DNA from: Agelas oroides | Lineage: Eukaryota; Porifera; Demospongiae; Agelasida; Agelasidae | Direction: 5' to 3' | DNA: 64,000 bases | Assembly (NCBI GenBank): GCA_949130485.1 | Contig: OX422195.1 | Location: 1-64,000, forward strand | Shown here: positions 1 through 12,800 of the stretch, piece by piece | How the letters are laid out: the number at the start of each line of letters is the position of its first letter | Position numbering within the stretch: position 1 is the first letter of the stretch | The notes under the pieces: generated by a model | Database searches by the model: none | What the model was told of the DNA's origin: nothing | Seen by the model: only the letters and a program-made list of their open reading frames with translations | Position numbers and translations under genes: made by a program

Positions 1-331
1 CTAACCCTAACCCTAACCCTAACCCTAACCCTAACCCTAACCCTAACCCTAACCCTAACCCTAACCCTAACCCTAACCCTAACCCTAACCCTAACCCTAA
101 CCCTAACCCTAACCCTAACCCTAACCCTAACCCTAACCCTAACCCTAACCCTAACCCTAACCCTAACCCTAACCCTAACCCTAACCCTAACCCTAACCCT
201 AACCCTAACCCTAACCCTAACCCTAACCCTAACCCTAACCCTAACCCTAACCCTAACCCTAACCCTAACCCTAACCCTAACCCTAACCCTAACCCTAACC
301 CTAACCCTAACCCTAACCCTAACCCTAACCC
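1..331. repeat. Telomeric repeat array, (CCCTAA)n
   Basis: About 55 perfect CCCTAA hexamers run from base 1. The + strand is the C-strand, so the chromosome end lies to the left. The array is short for a metazoan telomere, which may mean the assembly was trimmed. It passes without a gap into the 54-bp satellite, sharing the CCCT at the junction. Confidence 0.98.
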
Positions 332-3300
332 TTTGCCCCAACCCCCTTTCAGTCAATTAACTATTAACACCAAACCCCCCAACACTTTGCCCCAACCCCC
401 TTTCAGTCAATTAACTATTAACACCAAACCCCCCAACACTTTGCCCCAACCCCCTTTCAGTCAATTAACTATTAACACCAAACCCCCCAACACTTTGCCC
501 CAACCCCCTTTCAGTCAATTAACTATTAACACCAAACCCCCCAACACTTTGCCCCAACCCCCTTTCAGTCAATTAACTATTAACACCAAACCCCCCAACA
601 CTTTGCCCCAACCCCCTTTCAGTCAATTAACTATTAACACCAAACCCCCCAACACTTTGCCCCAACCCCCTTTCAGTCAATTAACTATTAACACCAAACC
701 CCCCAACACTTTGCCCCAACCCCCTTTCAGTCAATTAACTATTAACACCAAACCCCCCAACACTTTGCCCCAACCCCCTTTCAGTCAATTAACTATTAAC
801 ACCAAACCCCCCAACACTTTGCCCCAACCCCCTTTCAGTCAATTAACTATTAACACCAAACCCCCCAACACTTTGCCCCAACCCCCTTTCAGTCAATTAA
901 CTATTAACACCAAACCCCCCAACACTTTGCCCCAACCCCCTTTCAGTCAATTAACTATTAACACCAAACCCCCCAACACTTTGCCCCAACCCCCTTTCAG
1001 TCAATTAACTATTAACACCAAACCCCCCAACACTTTGCCCCAACCCCCTTTCAGTCAATTAACTATTAACACCAAACCCCCCAACACTTTGCCCCAACCC
1101 CCTTTCAGTCAATTAACTATTAACACCAAACCCCCCAACACTTTGCCCCAACCCCCTTTCAGTCAATTAACTATTAACACCAAACCCCCCAACACTTTGC
1201 CCCAACCCCCTTTCAGTCAATTAACTATTAACACCAAACCCCCCAACACTTTGCCCCAACCCCCTTTCAGTCAATTAACTATTAACACCAAACCCCCCAA
1301 CACTTTGCCCCAACCCCCTTTCAGTCAATTAACTATTAACACCAAACCCCCCAACACTTTGCCCCAACCCCCTTTCAGTCAATTAACTATTAACACCAAA
1401 CCCCCCAACACTTTGCCCCAACCCCCTTTCAGTCAATTAACTATTAACACCAAACCCCCCAACACTTTGCCCCAACCCCCTTTCAGTCAATTAACTATTA
1501 ACACCAAACCCCCCAACACTTTGCCCCAACCCCCTTTCAGTCAATTAACTATTAACACCAAACCCCCCAACACTTTGCCCCAACCCCCTTTCAGTCAATT
1601 AACTATTAACACCAAACCCCCCAACACTTTGCCCCAACCCCCTTTCAGTCAATTAACTATTAACACCAAACCCCCCAACACTTTGCCCCAACCCCCTTTC
1701 AGTCAATTAACTATTAACACCAAACCCCCCAACACTTTGCCCCAACCCCCTTTCAGTCAATTAACTATTAACACCAAACCCCCCAACACTTTGCCCCAAC
1801 CCCCTTTCAGTCAATTAACTATTAACACCAAACCCCCCAACACTTTGCCCCAACCCCCTTTCAGTCAATTAACTATTAACACCAAACCCCCCAACACTTT
1901 GCCCCAACCCCCTTTCAGTCAATTAACTATTAACACCAAACCCCCCAACACTTTGCCCCAACCCCCTTTCAGTCAATTAACTATTAACACCAAACCCCCC
2001 AACACTTTGCCCCAACCCCCTTTCAGTCAATTAACTATTAACACCAAACCCCCCAACACTTTGCCCCAACCCCCTTTCAGTCAATTAACTATTAACACCA
2101 AACCCCCCAACACTTTGCCCCAACCCCCTTTCAGTCAATTAACTATTAACACCAAACCCCCCAACACTTTGCCCCAACCCCCTTTCAGTCAATTAACTAT
2201 TAACACCAAACCCCCCAACACTTTGCCCCAACCCCCTTTCAGTCAATTAACTATTAACACCAAACCCCCCAACACTTTGCCCCAACCCCCTTTCAGTCAA
2301 TTAACTATTAACACCAAACCCCCCAACACTTTGCCCCAACCCCCTTTCAGTCAATTAACTATTAACACCAAACCCCCCAACACTTTGCCCCAACCCCCTT
2401 TCAGTCAATTAACTATTAACACCAAACCCCCCAACACTTTGCCCCAACCCCCTTTCAGTCAATTAACTATTAACACCAAACCCCCCAACACTTTGCCCCA
2501 ACCCCCTTTCAGTCAATTAACTATTAACACCAAACCCCCCAACACTTTGCCCCAACCCCCTTTCAGTCAATTAACTATTAACACCAAACCCCCCAACACT
2601 TTGCCCCAACCCCCTTTCAGTCAATTAACTATTAACACCAAACCCCCCAACACTTTGCCCCAACCCCCTTTCAGTCAATTAACTATTAACACCAAACCCC
2701 CCAACACTTTGCCCCAACCCCCTTTCAGTCAATTAACTATTAACACCAAACCCCCCAACACTTTGCCCCAACCCCCTTTCAGTCAATTAACTATTAACAC
2801 CAAACCCCCCAACACTTTGCCCCAACCCCCTTTCAGTCAATTAACTATTAACACCAAACCCCCCAACACTTTGCCCCAACCCCCTTTCAGTCAATTAACT
2901 ATTAACACCAAACCCCCCAACACTTTGCCCCAACCCCCTTTCAGTCAATTAACTATTAACACCAAACCCCCCAACACTTTGCCCCAACCCCCTTTCAGTC
3001 AATTAACTATTAACACCAAACCCCCCAACACTTTGCCCCAACCCCCTTTCAGTCAATTAACTATTAACACCAAACCCCCCAACACTTTGCCCCAACCCCC
3101 TTTCAGTCAATTAACTATTAACACCAAACCCCCCAACACTTTGCCCCAACCCCCTTTCAGTCAATTAACTATTAACACCAAACCCCCCAACACTTTGCCC
3201 CAACCCCCTTTCAGTCAATTAACTATTAACACCAAACCCCCCAACACTTTGCCCCAACCCCCTTTCAGTCAATTAACTATTAACACCAAACCCCCCAACA

Positions 3301-4783
3301 CTTTGCCCCAACCCCCTTTCAGTCAATTAACTATTAACACCAAACCCCCCAACACTTTGCCCCAACCCCCTTTCAGTCAATTAACTATTAACACCAAACC
3401 CCCCAACACTTTGCCCCAACCCCCTTTCAGTCAATTAACTATTAACACCAAACCCCCCAACACTTTGCCCCAACCCCCTTTCAGTCAATTAACTATTAAC
3501 ACCAAACCCCCCAACACTTTGCCCCAACCCCCTTTCAGTCAATTAACTATTAACACCAAACCCCCCAACACTTTGCCCCAACCCCCTTTCAGTCAATTAA
3601 CTATTAACACCAAACCCCCCAACACTTTGCCCCAACCCCCTTTCAGTCAATTAACTATTAACACCAAACCCCCCAACACTTTGCCCCAACCCCCTTTCAG
3701 TCAATTAACTATTAACACCAAACCCCCCAACACTTTGCCCCAACCCCCTTTCAGTCAATTAACTATTAACACCAAACCCCCCAACACTTTGCCCCAACCC
3801 CCTTTCAGTCAATTAACTATTAACACCAAACCCCCCAACACTTTGCCCCAACCCCCTTTCAGTCAATTAACTATTAACACCAAACCCCCCAACACTTTGC
3901 CCCAACCCCCTTTCAGTCAATTAACTATTAACACCAAACCCCCCAACACTTTGCCCCAACCCCCTTTCAGTCAATTAACTATTAACACCAAACCCCCCAA
4001 CACTTTGCCCCAACCCCCTTTCAGTCAATTAACTATTAACACCAAACCCCCCAACACTTTGCCCCAACCCCCTTTCAGTCAATTAACTATTAACACCAAA
4101 CCCCCCAACACTTTGCCCCAACCCCCTTTCAGTCAATTAACTATTAACACCAAACCCCCCAACACTTTGCCCCAACCCCCTTTCAGTCAATTAACTATTA
4201 ACACCAAACCCCCCAACACTTTGCCCCAACCCCCTTTCAGTCAATTAACTATTAACACCAAACCCCCCAACACTTTGCCCCAACCCCCTTTCAGTCAATT
4301 AACTATTAACACCAAACCCCCCAACACTTTGCCCCAACCCCCTTTCAGTCAATTAACTATTAACACCAAACCCCCCAACACTTTGCCCCAACCCCCTTTC
4401 AGTCAATTAACTATTAACACCAAACCCCCCAACACTTTGCCCCAACCCCCTTTCAGTCAATTAACTATTAACACCAAACCCCCCAACACTTTGCCCCAAC
4501 CCCCTTTCAGTCAATTAACTATTAACACCAAACCCCCCAACACTTTGCCCCAACCCCCTTTCAGTCAATTAACTATTAACACCAAACCCCCCAACACTTT
4601 GCCCCAACCCCCTTTCAGTCAATTAACTATTAACACCAAACCCCCCAACACTTTGCCCCAACCCCCTTTCAGTCAATTAACTATTAACACCAAACCCCCC
4701 AACACTTTGCCCCAACCCCCTTTCAGTCAATTAACTATTAACACCAAACCCCCCAACACTTCGCCCCAATCACCTTTCAGTAG
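331..4783. repeat. 54-bp C-rich telomere-adjacent satellite, 82 copies
   Basis: The period is exactly 54 bp (unit starts at 331, 385 and so on up to 4759). This gives 82 full units plus a degenerate partial unit from 4759 to about 4783 that carries the first visible substitutions. All other units I compared are identical. One unit has 23 C and only 2 G on the + strand, including runs CCCC, CCCCC and CCCCCC, so the other strand is G-run rich and could form G-quadruplexes. Because 54 is a multiple of three and one frame lacks stops, an apparent 1567-codon reading frame crosses the array. I regard it as non-coding. Confidence 0.97.
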
Positions 4784-4792
4784 CTCTTCGCC

Positions 4793-4848
4793 TATATATA
4801 TAAATAAATGGCGGGCCCGTAGGGCCCGCCATTTATTTACATATATAT
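4793..4848. repeat. Perfect GC-rich hairpin at the satellite boundary
   Basis: An 18-bp arm at 4801-4818 (ending ATGGCGGGCCC) is perfectly inverted at 4822-4839, with a 3-nt GTA loop. Alternating TA tracts (4793-4800 and 4841-4848) extend the stem after a small bulge. It lies immediately inside the 54-bp array and could extrude as a cruciform. Confidence 0.9.
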
Positions 4849-4849
4849 G

Positions 4850-5130
4850 CTGTGCTGCATCGTGCCGTAGGCACGATTCATCGCCATTTAGTACAGTACA
4901 CATTTCGCGCGATGCGCCGACGCCTATCGCGCTGCACTCCCAACGCGATGCGGAATATTTCAGTATGCATTCAGCCTGCCACGGCGACGCATTGTGCCAA
5001 ATGCCCGCAGAGACAATGCACTATGTCAGCGTTTAGCGGTCTGTGGCGACTATTCTGCGAAAAGCGCTTTGCGACGTATATATTTCCCATTTCGGTAAGC
5101 ATTTAGCGCGGTGTGGTGTCGCCGCTTCGT
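4850..5130. repeat. Degenerate ~71-bp repeat block A
   Basis: This block contains diverged copies of a motif with the order ATTTC-GTAAGCATT, then a CTGTGGCGACGCATTG-like core, then a TGCCAAATGC-like core. The same motifs recur at 6660-6860. Short open frames here are not supported by any recognisable protein. Confidence 0.6.
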
Positions 5131-6659
5131 GGCAGGGGAATACAGGGGAATGAACGAGAATGCTACGAGAACATTATGGAGTAGATAAGTGCCTGTGGAA
5201 TGCAGGGGAATTCCTGGGAAATGTAAGGGTGTGCGTGCAATGTGCCAGCAGTATGCAGGGAAATACAGGGGAATACCAGGGTAATCAATGCGAGTGCAAA
5301 GTTCCAGGGGAAAGCAGGGTAATACCAGGAGAATTTAAGCGAGTGGTTGAAATGTGCCAGGGGAATGCAGGCGAATGCCAGCGGAACGTATGCAAGTGGG
5401 TCCAAAGTGCAAGGAGAGTGCCGGGAAATGCCTGGACAATGTAAGCGAGATAGTTCGTGCTAGGGGAATGCAAAGGAATGCCAGGAGGACGTATGGAAGT
5501 TAGTCCATGGTGCCAGGGAAAGCAGGGGAATGCCAAGGTAATGTATAGGTATGTGTAATAAGTGCCAGGGGAATGCACGGGAATGCATGGGATTGGGTGC
5601 AAAATATCAGACGAAAGCAGGAGAAAGAATGGAAATACCAGGGGAATGTATGGAAGTGGGTGCAAAGTACCAGGGAATGCAGGGTAATGGCAGGGGAATG
5701 TATGTGTACTTAGTGCCAGGGGAATGCATGGTAATTCAAGGGACTGGGTGCTAAATCCCAGACGAATGCAGGGGGAATCAAGGTTAATACCAGGGGAACG
5801 TATGGGACTGGGTACAAAGTGCCAGAAGAATGCAGGAGAATGCAGGGCAATCACAGGGGAATGTATCAGGGCGTGTGCAAAGTCCCTGGGGAATACAGGG
5901 GAATGCCAAGAGAATGTATGAAAGTTCGTGCAATGTGCCAGGTGAAGGCAGGGGAATGCACCGGAATGCCAGGGGAATGTATGGAAGTGTGTCAAAAGTG
6001 CCAGTGCAGAGCATGGGAATGCCAGGGGAACGAAAGTGACTAGGTACAAAATGCCAGGGGAATGCTGGTGAATGCCAGGAAAATGTATGGGAGTGGGTAC
6101 AAAGTGCCAGAGGAATGCATGGGAATGCAGGGTAATCTCACGGTAACGTATGTAGGTGGGTGCAAAGTGCCAGGGGAATGCAGGGATTACCAGGGAAACG
6201 AAAGTGAGAGGATACAGTGCCAGTGGAATGCACGGTAATGCAGGGGAAAGCCAGGAGAATGTACGGGTGTCCAAAGTGCCAGGGGAATTCAAGGGAATGC
6301 CAGGGGAACGTAAGGGATTGGGTGCAATTTTGAGATGAATGCTGTAAAATGCAAAGGAATGCAGGAGAATGCCAGGGGAACATATGGGAGTGGGTTCATA
6401 GTGCGACAAAAATGCATGGAAAAGCATGAGAATATAGGGGAATGCCAGACTAATGCAAGAGAGTGAGTGTAATGTGCCAGCAGATTGCAGGGGAATGCAG
6501 AGAAACAGCAGGGAAAGGAATGAGTCTAGGTGCAAAGTGCCAGGGGAAAGCAGGGGAATGCAGAGGAATAGAAGGGGATTGACTAGGTGCAAAGAGACAG
6601 GGAAATGCAATGGAATGGCAGGAAATGCCAAGGGAAAAAACCGAGTGGGAGCAAAGTGC

Positions 6660-6860
6660 CGTACATTCAGTGCATTAGCGCTCTGTGGCCAAGCCGCATC
6701 ATGTCGTGTGCACAATGTAATGCAGCCTATTTCCGTAAGCATTAAGTGCACTGCGGCGACGCATTGTGCAAAATGCACGTAGCTACAATGCATTGCTTAT
6801 TTCAGTCAGCATATAGCGTGCTGTGATGACGCATTGTACCAAACGCACGTGAATGCATTG
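6660..6860. repeat. Degenerate ~71-bp repeat block B inside the G-rich array
   Basis: Two adjacent copies start near 6729 and 6800 (ATTTCCGTAAGCATT and ATTTCAGTCAGCATA), which fixes the ~71-bp spacing. They share the GACGCATTGT core with block A at 4850-5130. The block breaks the G-rich array and resumes a balanced base composition for 200 bp. Confidence 0.65.
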
Positions 6861-9800
6861 AAGTGTGTGTAAATTGCCAAGGGAATGCAGGGGCATGCAA
6901 AGGAATCCCAGGGTAACATATGGGAGTGGGAGCAGTACCAGTTCAATGTAGGGGGATGCAGGAAAATGCAGGGGAATGCCAGGGAAACGTATGGGTACGT
7001 GCTAAGTTCCAGTAGAATGCTGGTAGATATGGCAGAGGGTGCAAAGTGCCAGGGGAATGCATTGAAATGCAGGCAGGCGAACATACAGACGTGGGTGCAA
7101 AGTGCCAGGGGAATGCAGGGGAATACCAGGGAAATGTATGTGTGTGCAAAGTAATAAGGGAATGGAGGGGAATGCAAGGGAATAACGGGAAAGCATGAGA
7201 GTTGGTAGTGCCAGGAGAATGCAGGGAAATGCAGGGGAATGCCAGGGAAGTGAAGGGGAGTGGGCGCAAAGTGACAGGGGAATGCAGGGGAATGCCAGGT
7301 GAATGTAAAGGAGTGTGAAAAATGTCTGGTGAATGCAGGGAAACGCAGGGAATAACAGGAGAATGTAAAGGAGTGGGTCCAATGTGCTAGCAGAATGCAG
7401 GGAAATACAATGGAAATGTACGGGAGTGGGTTCAAAGTGCCAGTGGATTCCAGGGGAATACTAGGGGAACGTGAGTGGGTTCAAAGTGCCAGGGGATTGC
7501 AGGGGAATAACAGGTGAACGTACGGGAGTACAATCTGCCAGGGGAATGCAGGGAAATGCAGGAAAACATCAGGGGAAAGTACTGGAGTGGGTGTAAAGTG
7601 TCAGGAATGCAGGGGAATGCAGGGAAATGCTAGGTAAATGTAAGGGAGTGTGCAATGTGCCAGCGGAATGCAGGGGAATGCAGGGGAATTCCAGAGGAAC
7701 ATAGGAGGGGGTGAAACTTATCAGGGGAATGCAGGGGAATGTCAGGGGAACGTATGGAAGTGGGTGCAAAGTGCTAGGAGAATTCAGGTGAATGCCAGGG
7801 AAATGTATGGGAGTGTGCGCAAAGTGACGGGAATGGAGGGGAATGCAGGGTAATGCCAGGGGAACAAAATGGAGTGGGTGCAAAGTGCCAGGGGAATGCA
7901 GGGGAATGCAGGAGAATGCCAGGTGAACATGTGAGAGTGGGTGCAAAGTGCCATGGGAATGCAGGGGAATGCCATCGAAACTTAAGGCAGTGGGTGAAAA
8001 GTGCCAGGGGATTGCAGGGAAATATAGGAAAATACCAAGGGAACGTATTGGGAGTGCGTGTAAACCGCCAGAGGAATGCAGGGAAATGCCAGGGGAATGT
8101 AAGGGAGTGGGTGAACTCCCCAGGGGAATGCAGGGGAATGCAGCGGAATGCAGCCAGGAGAATGTATGGAAATAGGTCCAAAGTGCACGTTAATGCAGGG
8201 GAATGACAGGGCAATCCATGGGATTGTATGGAACTGGGTGCAAAGTGCTAGAGCAATGCAGGGGAATGAAGGGAAATACCAGGGGAACATGTGAGAGGTG
8301 CAAAGTGCCAGGAGAAAGGAGGGGAATGCAGGGGAATGCCAAGTTAACATGGGAGTGGGTGCAAAGTACTAGGGGAATGCAGGGGAATGATGGGAAATAC
8401 CAGGGGAACGCCAAGGGAACGTATGGTAGTGGGTGCAAAGTGCCAGGGGAATGGAGGGGAATCCCATTCGAATGTATGGTAGTGGGTGTAAAGTGCCAGG
8501 GAAATGCAGGTGAATGCCAGGGAAATGTATGGGAGTGGGTGTAAAGTGCCAGGGGAATGTATGGAAGTGGGTGCAAAGTACCATGGGGAATGGAGGGGAA
8601 TGCAAGGGGAACGTATTGGAGTGGGTGTAAAGTGCCAGGGGAATGCAGGGGAATGCCAGGGAAACGTACAGTAGTAGGTGCAAAGTGCCAGGGGAATGCA
8701 GGGGAATGTATGTGTGGGTGCAAAGAGTCCACGAATGCAGGGGAATGCACAGGAATACCAGGGAAACGTAAATGGGTGGGTGCAATGTGCCAGGGAAATC
8801 TAGGGGAATGCCAAGGGAATGTATGGGAGTGGGTGCAAAGTGCCAGGGGAATGGAGGGGAATCCCATGAGAATGTATGGGAGTGGATACAAATTGCCAGG
8901 GGAATGCATGGGAATGGGTGTAGGTGCAAAGTGTCCAGGTAATGCATGGGAAAGCAGAGGAATGCAGAGGAATACCAGGTGAACGTATGGGCGTGGGTGT
9001 AACGTGCCCGGGGAATGCAGGGGAATGACGGGAATCTACAGGAGTGGGTGTAAAGTGCCAGGGGAATACAAGGGAATGCGGGGGAATGCCAGGGGAATGC
9101 AGGGGAATGTGTGTGGGTGCAAAGTGTCCAGGTAATGCAGAGGAATGCAGAGGAATGCCAGGTGAACGTAAATTGGTAGGTGGAAAGTGCAAAGGGAATG
9201 GAGGGGAATCCCATTAGAGTGTACGGGAGTGTGTACATAGTGCCAGGGGATTACAGGGGAATGCCAAGGGAACGTATGGGAGAGGGTGCAACGTGCCAGG
9301 GCAATGCAGGGAATGCAGGGGAATACCAAAGGAACATATGGGAGTGGGTGTAATCTGTCAGGGGAATGCAGAGAATACAGAGGAATGCCAGGGGAATGCA
9401 GGGGAATACAGGGGAATGCCAGGGGTACGTATGGGAGTGGGTGCAAAGTGCCAGGGAATGCTGTGGAATGCAGGGGAATACCAGGGGAACGTATGGGAGT
9501 GGGTGCAAAATGCCAGGGGAATACAGGGGTATGCAGGGGAATGCCAGTGGAACATATGGGAGTGGGTGTAGAGTGCCAAGGGAATGCAGGGAACTATCAG
9601 GTGAATGTAAGGGGACAAGTGTAAAGTGCTAAGGGAATGAAGGGGAATGCAAAGCAATACCAGGGGAACGTAGGAGAGAGAATGCAAATTCCCAGGGGAA
9701 TGCAGGGGAATGCAGTGGAATGCCAGGGAACGTACGGTGATGGGTGCAAAGTGCCAAGGGAATGCAGGGGAATGCATGGGAATGCCAGGGAAACGTATGG

Positions 9801-12800
9801 GAGTGAGTGTAAACTGCCAGGGGAATGTAGGGAATGCAGGGGAATGCCAGGGGAACGTATGGGAATGGGTGTATAATGCCAGGGGAATGCAGGGGACTAC
9901 CAGGGGAATATAAAGGAGTGGGTGTAAAGTGCTAGCGTAATGAAGGGGAATGCAGGGGATTGCAAGGGGAACGTACAAGAGTGGAGGCAAAGTGCCAGGG
10001 GAACACAGGGGAATGCAGGGGAATACAGGGAAATGCCAGGGTAACGTATGGGAGTGGGTGCAAAGAGCCAGGGAAATGCTGGGGAATGCAGGGGAATGCC
10101 AGGGGAACGTATGGGAGTGGGTATAAACTGCCAGGGTAATGCAGGGATTGCAGGGGAATGCCAGGGGAACGTATGGGAGTGGGTGTATAGTACCAGGGGA
10201 ATGCAGGGGACTACCAGGGAAATGGAAGGGAGTGGGTGTAAAGTGCTAGCGGAATGAAGGGTAATGCAGGGGAATGCCAGGGGAACGTACAAGAGTGGAG
10301 ACAAAGTGCCTGGGGAACGCAGGGGAATGCAGGGGAATGCAGGGGAATAGAGGGGAATGACAGGGGAACATATGGGAGTGGGTGCAAAGTGCCAGGGGAA
10401 TACACGGAAATGCAGGGGAATGTCAGGCAAACGTATGGGAGTGTAAAGTGCCAGGAGAATGCAGGGGAATGACAGGGGAAAGTACGAGAGTGGAGGCTGT
10501 GCCAGGGTAATGCAGGGGAATGCAGGGGAATACAGGAGAATACAGGGTAATGCCAGGGGAACGTATGGGAGTGGGTGCAAAGTGCCAGGGGAATGCTGGT
10601 GAATGCAGGGGAGTGCCAGGGGAACGATTGGAAGTGGGTGCAAACTGTCGGGGAAATACAGGGGAATGCAGGCGAATGCCAGGGGAACGTATGGTAGTGG
10701 GTGCAAAGTGCCAGGGGAATACAGGAGAATGCAGGGGAATGCCAGAGGAACGAATGGGAGTGGGTGTATAGTGCCAGAAGAATGCAGGAGACTACCAGGG
10801 TAATGCAAGGGAGTGGGTGCAAAGTGCCAGGGGAATGCTGGGGGATGTAAGGGAATGCCAGGGGAACGTATGGGAGTGGGTGAAAACTGCCAGGGGAATG
10901 CAGGGGAATGCCGGGGGAACATATGGGAGTGGGTGTATAGTGCCAGGGGAATGCAGGGAACTACCAGGGAAATGTAAGGGACCGAGTGTAAAGTGCTAGG
11001 GTAATGAAGGGGAATGCAAAGGAATGCAAGGGGAACATACGAGGATGTAAATTGCCAGGGGAACGCACGGGAATGCAGGGGAATGCCATGGGAATGAACT
11101 GTAGTGGGTGCAAAGTGCCAGAGGAATGCAGGGAATGCACGGGAATGCAGGGGAATGCCAGGGAAATGTATGGGAGTGAGTGTAAAGTGCCAGGGGAATA
11201 CACGTGAATAACAGGGGAATCTACGGGAGTGGGTGTAAAGTTCTAGGCGAATACAGAGGAATGCAAGGGAATGCCAGGGGAATGTATGGTAGTGGGTGCA
11301 AAGTGCCAGGGAAATACAGGTGAATGCCAGGGGAACTTATGAGAGTGGGGCAGTGTCAGGGGAATGCTGGGGAATACAGGTGTATGCCAAGGGAACGTAT
11401 GGGAGTGGGTGTAAACTGCCAGGGGATTGCAGGGAATGCAGGAGAATGCCAGGGGAACGTATTGTAGTGGAGGCAGTGCCAGTGGAACGCATGGCAATGC
11501 AGGGGAATCCAAGGGAATACCGGGAAATGCCAGGGGAACATATGTGAGTGGGTGCAAAGTGCCAGGTGAATGCAAGGAATGCAGGGGAATGCCAGGGGAA
11601 CATATGGGAGTGGGTGTATAGTGCCACGGGTATGCAGGGGACTACCAGGGTAATGCAAGGGAGTGGGTGTAAAGTGCTAGCGGAATGAAGGGGAATACAG
11701 GTGAATGCCAGGTGAACGTACGAGAGTGGAGGCAAAGTGCCAGGGTAACGCATGGGAATGCAAGGGAATACAGGGGAATACAGGGGAATTCCAGGGGAAC
11801 GTATGGGAGTGGGTGCAAAGTGCCAGGGGAATGCTGGGGATTGCAGGGGAATGCCAGGGGAACGTATGGGAATGGGTGCAAACTGCCAGGGGAATGCATG
11901 GGAATGCAGGAGAATTCCAGGGGAACATATGGGAGTGTAAAGTGCCAGGGGAATGCAGGGGAATGACAGGGGAATCTACGGGAGTGGGTGTAAAGTGCTA
12001 GGGGAATTCAGGTGAATGCAGGGGAATGCAGGGAAATGCCAGGGGAACGTATGGTAGTGGGTGCAAAGTGCCAGGGGACTACAGGGGAATGCCAGGGGAA
12101 CTTATGGGAGTGGGTGCAAAGTGTCAGTGGAATGCTGGGGAATACAAGGGAATGCCAGGGGAACGTATGGGAGTGGGTGTAAACTGCCTGGGGAATGGAG
12201 GGAATGCAGGGAAATGACAGGGGAACGCATGGGAGTGGGTGTATGGTACCAGGGGAATGAAGGGGACTACCAGGGGAATTCAAGGTAGTTGGTGTAAAGT
12301 GCTAGCAGAATGAAGCGGAATGCAGGGGAATGCCAGGGGAACGTACGAGAGTGGAGGCAAAGTGCCAGGGGAACACGGGAATGCAGGGGAATACAGGGGA
12401 ATACAGGGGAATGGCAGTGGAACGAATGGGAGTGGGTGCAAAGTGCCAGGGGAATGTTGGGGAATGCAGTGGAAGGCCAGGGGAACGCATGGGAGTGGGT
12501 GTAAACTGCCAGGGGAATGCAGGGAATGCAGTGGAATGCCAGGGGAACGTATGGGAGTGGGTGTATAGTGCCAGCAGAATGCAGTGGACTACCAGGGGAA
12601 TGCAAGGGAGTGGGTGTAAGTGCTAGCGGAATGAAGGGGAATGCAGGGGAATGCCAGGGGAACGTACAAGAGTGGAGGCAAAGTGCCAGGGGAACGCAGG
12701 GGAATGCAGGGGAATACAGGGGAATGCCAGGGGAATGTATAGAAGTAGAGGCAAAGTGCCAGGGGAACGCAGGGGAATGCAGGGGAATACAGGGGAATGC

